From positions 62,001 to 126,000 of the forward strand of contig NZ_FMYZ01000015.1 in assembly GCF_900101625.1 (NCBI RefSeq): a stretch of 64,000 nucleotides of DNA, written 5' to 3'. The translations under genes were made by a program, and so were the position numbers. The number at the start of each line of letters is the position of its first letter. Position 1 is the stretch's first letter. Under the pieces are notes generated by a model. It saw nothing but the letters and a program-made list of their open reading frames with translations, was not told the DNA's origin and ran no database searches. This document shows, in pieces, positions 41,201 to 48,662 of this stretch. This DNA is from Cupriavidus sp. YR651 (GTDB lineage Bacteria > Pseudomonadota > Gammaproteobacteria > Burkholderiales > Burkholderiaceae).

Positions 41201-41890
41201 ATGGAATACGCACCTGGCATCAGCCAGCTGGCCGGACTGCTGGCCGACCCCGGGCGTGCAGCGATGCTGTGGGCTCTCATGGACGGCAGCGCGCGGCCTG
41301 CGGGTGAGTTGGCGTTGATCGCCGGCCTGTCCGCCTCCTCGACCAGCGGCCACCTCGCGCGCTTGTCAGAAGGTGGTCTGCTGGCCGTGGAAACTCGCGG
41401 GCGCAATCGCTACTATCGGCTGTCCGCGCCGGAAATCGGCGTCGCCATCGAGGCACTTGCCTCCGCATCGCTGGCCAGCCAGCCGCCCCGCGTGCGCGCG
41501 GTGCCGGTGTCGCGCACCGCACCGCCCGCCCTGAAACAGGCACGCACCTGCTATGACCACCTGGCCGGGGAACTTGCGGTGGGTCTTTTCGAACGAATGT
41601 CGCAGGCGGGCTGGCTGGTGGTGGAAGGCACCGCCGTGGATCTGACCGGAGACGGTGCGCAGGCGATGGCCCAGTTGGGGATCGACCTGGGCGCCGCGCG
41701 CCGCAAGCGCAGGCAGTTTGCGTGCACGTGCCCGGACTGGAGCGAGCGCAAGCCGCATCTGGGCGGCGCGCTCGGCGCCGCGTTGCTGGAGAATCTGCTG
41801 GCACGTGGCTGGATCGAACCCACCGCGACATCGCGTGCACTGCGCGTGACGCCACGGGGACAACGCGAAATTGAGAAGGTGGCGGCATGA
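41201..41890 (+). CDS. ArsR-family winged-helix regulator
   Basis: The 229-residue regulator has an N-terminal winged helix (residues about 5-80: LADPGRAAMLWALMDGSARP, then SASSTSGHLARLSEGGLLAV and ETRGRNRYYRL) and a ~130-residue C-terminal extension containing two cysteines in RQFACTCPDWSERKPHLGGA. ArsR proteins sense metals or small molecules and usually repress. The CTCPDW segment is a likely metal or redox site and is shared by a known subgroup of longer ArsR proteins. The next gene follows after 18 bases and may be co-expressed. No transporter or metal-resistance gene is adjacent. Confidence 0.85.
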   Translation: MEYAPGISQLAGLLADPGRAAMLWALMDGSARPAGELALIAGLSASSTSGHLARLSEGGLLAVETRGRNRYYRLSAPEIGVAIEALASASLASQPPRVRAVPVSRTAPPALKQARTCYDHLAGELAVGLFERMSQAGWLVVEGTAVDLTGDGAQAMAQLGIDLGAARRKRRQFACTCPDWSERKPHLGGALGAALLENLLARGWIEPTATSRALRVTPRGQREIEKVAA

Positions 41891-41908
41891 GCCGCAAAGG
41901 AGGAGCAG

Positions 41909-42415
41909 ATGGCCATTGAACTGGAGGACGACGCGCAGGACGCGGTAAGCCGGCTGTTCGCGCTGATCAATCTTGGTGACGCGGCACAGACGAGCCGCCA
42001 GCTTTCCTTGTTCGAGGAAGCGTTGGAAGACGCGGAGGAGGAGGAGGCCAGCGCGGCGGAGCTGCTCTGGCAGATCAAGGACGTGATCGACTGGGAGTCC
42101 GGCTTCCATGTCGACTGGAAGGATGCCGAGTCCTTCATCGGCTGCCTGAACCAGCTGTGCGAGCGGATCGACCTGGAGATCGACTGGGGCACCGACGACA
42201 CGGAGGACGAGGATTTCCTGGAGGGCACGAGCGTCCCCGAGCTGATGGAGATCGCGACCAACCAGCTGCGTGTGGCGGGCTATACGTTGTGGAACTGGGA
42301 CGCCGGTGACGATGCCTACGCGGGCTGGATCACGCGCAGCGAAGACGATGAAGAGATGACGGAAATCGCCGATACGCTGGGCTTCGACCTGAAGGCCGGC
42401 GACCAGCCGTTCTGA
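41909..42415 (+). CDS. acidic hypothetical protein
   Basis: The 168-residue, strongly acidic protein includes LEDAEEEEASAAELLWQIKD, IDWGTDDTEDEDFLEGTS and SEDDEEMTEIADTLGF, with conserved-looking aromatic residues (DWESGFHVDWKD, YTLWNWDAGDDAYAGWITRS). It has no signal or transmembrane segment. AAAGGAGGAGCAG is an ideal ribosome site. It may belong to a DUF6630-like group, but I am not sure. It is co-directional with the ArsR gene (18-base gap). An acidic surface of this sort is common in immunity or DNA-mimic proteins, but no partner is visible. Confidence 0.75.
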   Translation: MAIELEDDAQDAVSRLFALINLGDAAQTSRQLSLFEEALEDAEEEEASAAELLWQIKDVIDWESGFHVDWKDAESFIGCLNQLCERIDLEIDWGTDDTEDEDFLEGTSVPELMEIATNQLRVAGYTLWNWDAGDDAYAGWITRSEDDEEMTEIADTLGFDLKAGDQPF

Positions 42416-42452
42416 GCCGCTCGCCGCACCAGGATCTTCTTGAAGCGAGCGC

Positions 42453-43451
42453 CTAGTCGAGGCTGATGACGGTCGGCGAGCCTTCATCGCCATCGGAATC
42501 CGCCGGCGATGAAAGCGATGCAGGCGTCGCGCGCGGGCGCGGCGCCGGACGGCGTGTCTCCGGCACGCCCAGCGTTTCCTCCAGCACGGTCAGCAAGGCG
42601 CGCACGCTGGCGGGCATCAGCTTGCGCGCGGGCATCAGCACGTAGACCTTCAGCGGGGACGACGTATAGCCCGGCAGCACGCGAACGAGTTGGCCCTGCA
42701 CCAGCTGGTCATGCACGAAGCGCGGCGAGAGGCGAGCCGCGCCCAGTCCGTCGATGGCGGCCTTGAGCCGGACTTCGGCATTGTGGGTGCAGATGCGTGG
42801 CGCCACGTCCATCGCAAACGTCTGCACGCCATCTCGCAGGAATTCCCATTGGACATCGTCGATATTGCCCAGCGTCGGCCAGCCCTGCAGGTCCTGCGGC
42901 ACGCGCGGCAGGCCGCGCTCGCGAATCAGCGCCGGGGCCGCGTAGAACGCCCGCTCGATCAGCACCACGCGCTTGCTGGCGAACGAGCTGTCGTGCAGGC
43001 TCGTATCGGTCATCACGAATGCCAGGTCGTAACCGTGGCGGATCAGGTCAGGCTGGTCCCAGCTGACGTCCAGCTGCACGCGCAGCGAAGGGTGGAGCTT
43101 GAGCAGGCGCGACAGCGACGGCGACAGGTGTTGGGAGCCAACTTCATAGGGCGTGGCGATACGGAGCGTGCCGCCGACTTCCTCGCTGACCGATGCGGCC
43201 TCCGCACTGATCTCGCGCAGTTCGCCGAACAGCGGCGCGACGCGGTCATAGAGTTGCTGGCCGCGCTGCGTGACGCGCACCCGACGCGTGGTGCGCTCGA
43301 AGAGGCGCACGCCGAGCTGCCCTTCCAGACGGGCCACCGCCGCGCTGGCGGACGACTTCGGGACCTCGGCCAGTTCGGCGCCTTGTGTGAAGCCGCCCCC
43401 TTCCACCACGCGGCAGAAGATTTCCCAGTCCTTCCAGTCGATCGATTTCAT
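42453..43451 (-). CDS. LysR-family regulator
   Basis: The 332-residue regulator has an N-terminal helix-turn-helix (WEIFCRVVEGGGFTQGAELA, SSASAAVARLEGQLGVRLFE, RTTRRVRVTQRGQQLYDRV) and a substrate-binding domain, ending in a Pro/Ser/Asp-rich tail that LysR proteins normally lack. The helix-turn-helix and the RVRVTQRG wing are typical of the DsdC/AaeR-like LysR branch. It is divergent from the PepSY / cytochrome b561 pair across a 207-base gap and may regulate it. Confidence 0.87.
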   Translation of the reverse strand: MKSIDWKDWEIFCRVVEGGGFTQGAELAEVPKSSASAAVARLEGQLGVRLFERTTRRVRVTQRGQQLYDRVAPLFGELREISAEAASVSEEVGGTLRIATPYEVGSQHLSPSLSRLLKLHPSLRVQLDVSWDQPDLIRHGYDLAFVMTDTSLHDSSFASKRVVLIERAFYAAPALIRERGLPRVPQDLQGWPTLGNIDDVQWEFLRDGVQTFAMDVAPRICTHNAEVRLKAAIDGLGAARLSPRFVHDQLVQGQLVRVLPGYTSSPLKVYVLMPARKLMPASVRALLTVLEETLGVPETRRPAPRPRATPASLSSPADSDGDEGSPTVISLD

Positions 43452-43586
43452 GCAATACCTTCAGTCAGCCAGCGCCCGGTGAGCGCGCCGCGATTGTCCC
43501 ACAGCACGGACAATGATGAAGTCCACGTTTCGCGTGTGGGCAATGCGGAATGACGTGACTCGGGTCAACGTTGGGGAAAGTCATAG

Positions 43587-43616
43587 TTGAGAATCGATCT
43601 CATTTAAGGCTAGCAT
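43587..43616 (+). promoter_or_regulatory. candidate promoter overlapped by a Fur-like box
   Basis: TTGAGA (43587-43592) and TAGCAT (43611-43616) are 18 bases apart. TGAGAATCGATCTCA (43588-43602) is an imperfect 7-1-7 inverted repeat resembling the Fur box core (TGATAATNATTATCA). It would cover the -35 and spacer, as in iron repression. Confidence 0.45.
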
Positions 43617-43625
43617 TCCGCTGTC

Positions 43626-43645
43626 GCCCGAAAACGGGCTTTTTT
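43626..43645 (+). terminator. terminator-like hairpin in the 5' leader of the PepSY gene
   Basis: GCCCG-AAAA-CGGGC (43626-43639) is followed by six T. It lies only 13 bases before ATG 43659, so it either ends a short leader RNA or acts as an attenuator or 5' stabilising hairpin. Confidence 0.55.
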
Positions 43646-43658
43646 GTCGGAGAAGAAG

Positions 43659-43925
43659 ATGCTGAAGATTGCCGTTCTCGTACTCGCTGGTGCGTTCTCC
43701 ACCGGCGCGCTGGCCAGCGCAAAGTGCGTCGCGCATCCCAAGGCCGAATGGATGTCGGAGGCCGACGCCAAGGCCAAGATCGAAGCGCAGGGCTACACCA
43801 TCAAGAAGTTCAAGGTGGACGGCAACTGCTACGAGATTTATGGCACCACGAAGGATGGCAAGAAGGCGGAGATCTACTTCGACACCAAGACACTGGACAT
43901 CGTGAAGTCCGAGATCGGCAAGTAA
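43659..43925 (+). CDS. PepSY-domain periplasmic protein
   Basis: The 88-residue protein has a signal peptide (MLKIAVLVLAGAFSTGALAS) and one PepSY_2-type domain: EWMSEADAKAKIEAQGYTIK, KFKVDGNCYEIYGTTKDGKK and AEIYFDTKTLDIVKSEIGK. The two mature cysteines (AKCVAHP, GNCYEIY) could pair. GGAGAAGAAG fixes the start at ATG 43659. It is followed eight bases later by a cytochrome b561 gene. PepSY/b561 pairs are common and probably form a small transmembrane electron-transfer unit, for example for iron or heme reduction. Confidence 0.88.
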   Translation: MLKIAVLVLAGAFSTGALASAKCVAHPKAEWMSEADAKAKIEAQGYTIKKFKVDGNCYEIYGTTKDGKKAEIYFDTKTLDIVKSEIGK

Positions 43926-43933
43926 GCAAGACC

Positions 43934-44488
43934 ATGTCGATTCCCGCGGAAGCGGTACGCGAGACCGGATCGATCCGCGTCTGGGACGCGGTGGTGCGCA
44001 TCACGCATTGGAGCGTGGCGGCCATCGTGTGCTATGACCTGATCGACGATTCCGGCGACGAGGTGCATCGGCTGCTCGGCTACGTCGCCGCCGGCCTCGT
44101 CCTGTTCCGCATCCTGTGGGGCTTCATCGGCAGCGAGCACGCGCGGTTCAGTGCCTGGCTGCCACGCCCGGCCGGTGTTCTGGCATACGCCAGGGCGCTG
44201 GCCAGGCGCCGCGCGCCGCGCTTTGTCAGCCACACGCCGCTGGGCGCCGTGATGATGCTGGCGATGTGGGCGCTGATCCTGGCGCTTGGCGTGACCGGAT
44301 GGATGTCGCGCCTGGACCCGTTCTGGGGCGAGGACTGGCCGATCGACATCCACCGCTGGCTGTCGAATACGCTGCTCGCGCTGATTGTCGTGCACGTGCT
44401 GGCGGCCATCCTGTTCAGCGTGGTCGGCAAGGAAAACCTGATCGGCGCCATGGTGACCGGCAGGAAGCGTCGCGAACCACGACCGTAG
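43934..44488 (+). CDS. cytochrome b561 family membrane protein
   Basis: The 184-residue four-helix diheme cytochrome of the bacterial b561 type transfers electrons across the cytoplasmic membrane. Candidate heme-ligand histidines are in VRITHWSVAA, VHRLLGYVAA, the WPIDIHRWLSNTLLA helix and LIVVHVLAAILF. It begins MSIPAEAVRETGSIRVWDAV. ATG 43934 lies eight bases after the PepSY stop, and the pair is preceded by a Fur-like site. It ends convergently with a LysR gene. Confidence 0.87.
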   Translation: MSIPAEAVRETGSIRVWDAVVRITHWSVAAIVCYDLIDDSGDEVHRLLGYVAAGLVLFRILWGFIGSEHARFSAWLPRPAGVLAYARALARRRAPRFVSHTPLGAVMMLAMWALILALGVTGWMSRLDPFWGEDWPIDIHRWLSNTLLALIVVHVLAAILFSVVGKENLIGAMVTGRKRREPRP

Positions 44489-44504
44489 TCGATCCCCCTT
44501 CCGC

Positions 44505-45440
44505 TCAATCCGTCGCCGCGCCCTGAATCGCCTGCGCGCTGACCACATCTTGTATCTGCTGGCGCAGCCACTGCCGCAACCGGTCCGCATCGGTGCGCGC
44601 ATGCCAGATCTGCATGACCTCGACCTGCGGCAACGCGAATGGCACCGGCAGCATCACCAGTTCCGGGTCACGACTGACGGCCTCCTCCGCCACGGAACGC
44701 AGGCAGGTCAGCAGCAGGTCCGTGCCACGGATGACGCGCGTCGGCGCGACAAAGCTGGACAGCCCCGCCACGACGTTCCGCACCAGGCCGCGCGCCGCCA
44801 GCGCACGGTCGACGATGCCGTTGAGGTCGCCGGTCAGCGTGGTCAGCAAATGCTCGCACGCCAGGAAGGCATCGAGATCCAGCCCCTGCGCCAGACGCTC
44901 GTTGGCGCGGGAGGCCAGCACCAGGAAGTCCTCGCTGCGCAGCCGCTGCTGGTGGAACGTGTCCGGCAGGTTCTCGTAGAAGCCGGCGATCGCCAGGTCG
45001 CACGTGCCTTTTTCCAGCTCGTCGCGCGGCAGCACCCCACGTGTGTTGTGCGTGACCAGCACCACGCCCGGGGCATGGCGACGCAGCCGGGGCAACAGGT
45101 TCGGCAACAGCACCTGCTCCATGTAGTCCGTGGTGTAGATGTGGATGTGTTCGGACCGCGCCAGATAGTCACGGCCATCGCACGCGTCATAGAAGGCATC
45201 CAGATCCCCCACCAGCCGTTGTACCTGCGGCGCCAGTTCATGCGCACGCGGCGTGGGCGACAACCCGCGCGGTGCACGCACGAACAACGGATCGCCCAGT
45301 TCCTCTCGCAACCGGTTGAGCTTGTGGCTCAACGCCGGCTGACTCAGGGCCATGCGGGACGCGGCGCGTGACGCATTGCATTCCTGATACAGCACATGGA
45401 ACACGTAGAGCAGGTTCAGGTCCTTGCTTCCAATATTCAT
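44505..45440 (-). CDS. LysR-family regulator
   Basis: The 311-residue regulator begins MNIGSKDLNLLYVFHVLYQE and has the helix-turn-helix CNASRAASRMALSQPALSHK with LNRLREELGDPLFVRAPRGL, the NodD/SyrM-type start. The effector domain follows (residues about 95-300). It is divergent from the DJ-1/PfpI gene across ~115 bases, so it probably controls that gene and itself. The intergenic DNA holds AT-rich inverted segments (GATTCGAAG-type) of the kind LysR proteins bind, but I cannot define the operator. The inducer is unknown. Confidence 0.87.
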   Translation of the reverse strand: MNIGSKDLNLLYVFHVLYQECNASRAASRMALSQPALSHKLNRLREELGDPLFVRAPRGLSPTPRAHELAPQVQRLVGDLDAFYDACDGRDYLARSEHIHIYTTDYMEQVLLPNLLPRLRRHAPGVVLVTHNTRGVLPRDELEKGTCDLAIAGFYENLPDTFHQQRLRSEDFLVLASRANERLAQGLDLDAFLACEHLLTTLTGDLNGIVDRALAARGLVRNVVAGLSSFVAPTRVIRGTDLLLTCLRSVAEEAVSRDPELVMLPVPFALPQVEVMQIWHARTDADRLRQWLRQQIQDVVSAQAIQGAATD

Positions 45441-45555
45441 ATTTTGGATAGCAGAAATCGAATCTTCGAAGTTTGCGAATCATAGTCCTCTGACTAGGAT
45501 GTTGCCATCGCCGGGACATGCCCGGTGGGCTCTGACCTGCAACTGGAGATGGATG

Positions 45556-46233
45556 ATGAAGATCCTGATGGTGCTGACCTCACACGACCAGCTTGGCAAT
45601 ACTGGCAAGAAGACGGGCTTCTGGCTGGAGGAACTTGCGGCACCTTATTACGTGTTCAAGGAGGCTGGCGTGGAATTGACGCTGGCGTCGCCCAAGGGCG
45701 GTCAGCCACCGCTCGACCCGAAGAGCGATGACCCCACGATGCAGACCGATCACACGCGCCGCTTCCATGGCGATGCCGCCGCCAAGCAAGTGCTGGCCAA
45801 CACCCTGACGCTGGATCAGGTGAAGGCGGATGACTTCGACGCCGTCTTCTATCCCGGTGGTCACGGCCCGCTGTGGGACCTGACCGAGGACAAGCGCTCC
45901 GTCGCCCTGATCGAGGCATTCGTCCGGGCCGGCAAGCCCGTAGCCGCCGTCTGCCATGCCCCGGGGGTGCTGCGGGACGTGAAGGGTACCGACGGCCAGC
46001 CGCTGGTCAAGGGTAAGCGGGTGACGGGATTCACCAACAGCGAGGAAGAGGCGGTGCAGCTGACCAACGTCGTGCCGTACCTGGTGGAGGACGTCCTGAA
46101 AGCCAAGGGCGGCATCTTCTCGCGCGGGGAAGACTGGGCCAGCTATGTATTGACCGATGGACAACTGGTGACGGGGCAGAATCCGGCATCGTCGGAGGCA
46201 GGGGCCCGCGCACTGCTGCAGCTGCTGCGGTAG
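45556..46233 (+). CDS. DJ-1/PfpI family protein, glyoxalase III-like
   Basis: The 225-residue single-domain DJ-1/PfpI protein has the nucleophilic cysteine at ~133 in PVAAVCHAPGVL, followed by His, and the conserved Glu near residue 25 in KTGFWLEELAAPYYVF. DAVFYPGGHGPLWDL forms the strand before the elbow. These match class-I-glutamine-amidotransferase-like glyoxalase III / Hsp31 proteins that detoxify methylglyoxal or repair glycated molecules. ATG 45556 gives the better spacing (7) from GGAG; ATG 45553 is also possible. It is divergent from a LysR regulator. Confidence 0.88.
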   Translation: MKILMVLTSHDQLGNTGKKTGFWLEELAAPYYVFKEAGVELTLASPKGGQPPLDPKSDDPTMQTDHTRRFHGDAAAKQVLANTLTLDQVKADDFDAVFYPGGHGPLWDLTEDKRSVALIEAFVRAGKPVAAVCHAPGVLRDVKGTDGQPLVKGKRVTGFTNSEEEAVQLTNVVPYLVEDVLKAKGGIFSRGEDWASYVLTDGQLVTGQNPASSEAGARALLQLLR

Positions 46234-46423
46234 TCACTTGCGCTGACTGTTCCTTGCCGGGGTTTCCTGCACCGGGTTTCCTACGCCCCGGTTTCAGATC
46301 GACGTGAGCTGGACGACGCAGGATGCCGCGCGCGCATCGGGATGGCCCCAATCGCCATCCCGGTCCGTCATGTGGCATAGTTGGCGCCGCTGTACCCGCT
46401 TTACCCGCAGTACCCGCGATATC

Positions 46424-46621
46424 GGGAGAGCCTGTTCCTGCCGCCCGGCAGGTGCAGCGCCGAAGGAGCAACCGCCCCGGAAACTCTCAGGCAAAAGGAC
46501 CGGTATCCGCCATCGAACTCTGAAGAACCCCGGCATCACGTCAGCCGGCGGTACCGAAGGAGCAAGCGATGCGCGCCCATGCGCGCCATCGTGAATCTCT
46601 CAGGTCAAGGACAGAGGGGGC
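46424..46621 (+). promoter_or_regulatory. tandem glycine riboswitch
   Basis: Two consecutive glycine-aptamer signatures are readable. Aptamer 1 opens with GGGAGAGCCTG and has GCGCCGAAGGAGCAACCGCC, then ACTCTCAGGCAAAAGGACCG. Aptamer 2 has GCGGTACCGAAGGAGCAAGC, then ATCTCTCAGGTCAAGGACAG. The paired CGAAGGAGCAA and CTCTCAGG(C/T)(A)AA(A)GGAC elements are diagnostic. It lies 60 bases upstream of the D-amino-acid dehydrogenase-like gene. The expression platform is not obvious (no clear terminator), so control may be at translation. Glycine should switch the downstream gene on. Confidence 0.92.
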
Positions 46622-46681
46622 GTTCGTCGCGCATGGTGCGCCACGGACTCCCACTCACGACGTCCTGAAAGACCTGACATC

Positions 46682-47950
46682 ATGAAGACAATCGCTGTTA
46701 TCGGCGGTGGCATCACCGGCGTCACCACGGCTTACGCCCTGGCCAAGCGCGGATTCTCCGTCACGCTGTTCGAACGGCACCGCTATGCCGCCATGGAAAC
46801 GTCGTTCGCCAACGGCGGCCAGCTGTCGGCGTCCAACGCCGAAGTCTGGACACACTGGTCCACACTGGCCAAGGGCATCAAGTGGATGCTGCGCAGCGAC
46901 GCGCCATTGCTCGTCAATCCGCGCCCCACGTGGCACAAGCTGAGCTGGTTCGCGGAGTTCATCGCATCCATGCCGCATTACCGCACCAACACGATCGAAA
47001 CGGCGCGGCTCGCCATCGCCGCGCGCCAGCACCTGTTCGCGTGGGCCGAGGCGGAAGGCATCGACTTCGATCTCAAGAAAAAGGGCATCCTCCACATCTA
47101 CCGGAACAAGGCGGGCTTCGACCACGCCGGGCAGGTGTCGAAGCTGCTGGCTGCGGGCGGGCTGGATCGCCGCGCCGTGACGCCCGACGAGATGCGCGCG
47201 ATCGAACCCACGCTGGCCGGGCAGTACTACGGCGGCTACTACACGGAAAGCGATGCCACGGGCGATATCCACAAGTTCACTTCGGGGCTGGCAGCCGCGG
47301 TCCGCCGGCTGGGTGTGACCACGCTGTACAACCAGGACGTGAAGTCGGTGACCTCGGATGGCCGGCATGTCACCGTGGTGGCCGCCGACGGCGCCCAGAC
47401 CGCATCGCGCGTGTTCGACGGCGTGGTGGTCTGCGCAGGCGTGGCCAGCCGCGAGATGGCCCGGCAGCTTGGCGACCGCGTGAACATCTACCCCGTCAAG
47501 GGCTACTCGATCACGGTCAACCTGAACGATGCGGAAAGCCAGGCCTCGGCGCCGACGGTCAGCCTGCTTGATGACGAGACCAAGCTCGTGACCAGCCGGC
47601 TTGGCGCGGACCGGTTTCGCATCGCGGGCACGGCCGAATTCAATGGTATCGACCGGGACATCCGGTCCGATCGCATCCGTCCGCTGATTGACTGGGTGCA
47701 TGCATGCTTCCCGGGCGTGAGCACGCGCAGCGTGGTGCCCTGGGCGGGATTGCGGCCGATGATGCCGAACATGATGCCGCGCGTGGGACGGGGCCATCGG
47801 GCCAACGTGTTCTACAACACTGGCCACGGCCATCTCGGATGGACCTTGTCGGCAGTCACGGCGGATATGGTGGGAGAGGTGATACGGCAGGCAGCGGAGC
47901 CGCACGCGTCGTCGATCGCGGGCGCGAGACTGGAGACCGTCAAGGCCTGA
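46682..47950 (+). CDS. FAD-dependent D-amino-acid dehydrogenase / glycine oxidase-like enzyme
   Basis: The 422-residue FAD enzyme of the DadA/glycine-oxidase family begins MKTIAVIGGGITGVTTAYAL, an ADP-binding Rossmann motif, and continues with FERHRYAAMETSFANGGQLS and the C-terminal GLRPMMPNMMPRVGR and NTGHGHLGWTLSAVTADMVG. DadA-type enzymes oxidatively deaminate D-amino acids and pass electrons to the respiratory chain. Control by a glycine riboswitch suggests that glycine is the physiological substrate or signal here. The ribosome site before ATG 46682 is weak (GACCTGACATC), consistent with riboswitch control of initiation. A strong terminator follows. Confidence 0.88.
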   Translation: MKTIAVIGGGITGVTTAYALAKRGFSVTLFERHRYAAMETSFANGGQLSASNAEVWTHWSTLAKGIKWMLRSDAPLLVNPRPTWHKLSWFAEFIASMPHYRTNTIETARLAIAARQHLFAWAEAEGIDFDLKKKGILHIYRNKAGFDHAGQVSKLLAAGGLDRRAVTPDEMRAIEPTLAGQYYGGYYTESDATGDIHKFTSGLAAAVRRLGVTTLYNQDVKSVTSDGRHVTVVAADGAQTASRVFDGVVVCAGVASREMARQLGDRVNIYPVKGYSITVNLNDAESQASAPTVSLLDDETKLVTSRLGADRFRIAGTAEFNGIDRDIRSDRIRPLIDWVHACFPGVSTRSVVPWAGLRPMMPNMMPRVGRGHRANVFYNTGHGHLGWTLSAVTADMVGEVIRQAAEPHASSIAGARLETVKA

Positions 47951-47980
47951 CGCCAACGTCGCGGAGGGCTGCAAAAATGA

Positions 47981-48012
47981 AGAAAGGCCTGCGATTGCAG
48001 GCCTTTCTTTTA
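47981..48012. terminator. strong rho-independent terminator
   Basis: A 12-bp perfect stem AGAAAGGCCTGC / GCAGGCCTTTCT with a GATT loop (47981-48008) is followed by TTTT. It terminates the FAD-enzyme transcript, and the A-rich left flank makes it usable for the convergent tRNA as well. Confidence 0.92.
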
Positions 48013-48016
48013 ATGC

Positions 48017-48103
48017 TGGTGCCCAGGAGAGGACTCGAACCTCCACAGTGTTGCCACCGCTAGGACCTGAACCTAGTGCGTCTACCAATTCCGCCACCTG
48101 GGC
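48017..48103 (-). tRNA. tRNA-Leu (anticodon CAG)
   Basis: On the minus strand the 87-base gene starts GCCCAGGTGGCGGAATTGGT and ends CCTGGGC-ACCA, giving a perfect 7-bp acceptor stem with encoded CCA. The anticodon arm is CTAGG-TTCAGGT-CCTAG (anticodon CAG, reading CUG). A long variable arm follows, and the T arm contains GGTTCGAGTCC, all typical of class II tRNA-Leu. Confidence 0.97.
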
Positions 48104-48180
48104 AAGGTGAGCGGCGCATTTTACAGAACATTTTGCAGATTGCAAGCCCCTCCCGCATCAAGCCGCCCAGCCATCTCGCA

Positions 48181-48516
48181 TCAGTTCAGGCTGCCCGGAT
48201 CCTGCGCGGTCTTGCGCTGCTTGGCCTTGGCCACGAAGTAGGCGCCGATCTGCCGCTGCGTGACCGCGCCCGTCTTCTTCGTATCGATCTGGTCGAACTG
48301 CTTGGCGACCTCAGGCATGCCCGCCTCCGCCTCTGCACGCGTCAGCTTGCCATCATGGTCGACATCGGCGGCCTTGAATTTTTCCGCGAACATCGCCTTG
48401 GCCTCTTTCGCATTGGCCGGCCGCGGTTCGGCCGGCGCCTGCTGCGCGCCTGCCGTGCCAAACACCAGACATGCCGCCAGCATCAGGCTGGCCCGGATCC
48501 GTTGCAGTGGAATCAT
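48181..48516 (-). CDS. EF-hand domain periplasmic protein
   Basis: The 111-residue exported protein has a signal peptide (cleavage after GAQ/AQQ, ~residue 25), a short Pro/Ala linker and an EF-hand pair. The first loop DVDHDGKLTRAEAE has the full set of acidic calcium ligands; the second, QIDTKKTGAVTQRQI, is degenerate. It may bind one Ca2+. Proteins of this type are common, small and of unknown role in betaproteobacteria. It stands alone between tRNA-Leu and a GGDEF gene on the same strand. Confidence 0.85.
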   Translation of the reverse strand: MIPLQRIRASLMLAACLVFGTAGAQQAPAEPRPANAKEAKAMFAEKFKAADVDHDGKLTRAEAEAGMPEVAKQFDQIDTKKTGAVTQRQIGAYFVAKAKQRKTAQDPGSLN

Positions 48517-48662
48517 CGTCGTCTCCTCGAACTCTCTTGCGGAAAGCGGCCATGGGGTACGGCGCTCGCGAAGACATCGCCCCGGCCGGGATTATCAGGA
48601 ACAGGGACCTGTGCGAAACGCATCCCCGCGAGATCATCGCCCCGATCGGACCGCTCGGGAAT

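Noticed and set aside
46655-48145. 496-codon open frame antisense to the DadA-like gene and through tRNA-Leu
   Set aside because: It crosses a tRNA gene and a terminator and overlaps a well-supported gene.
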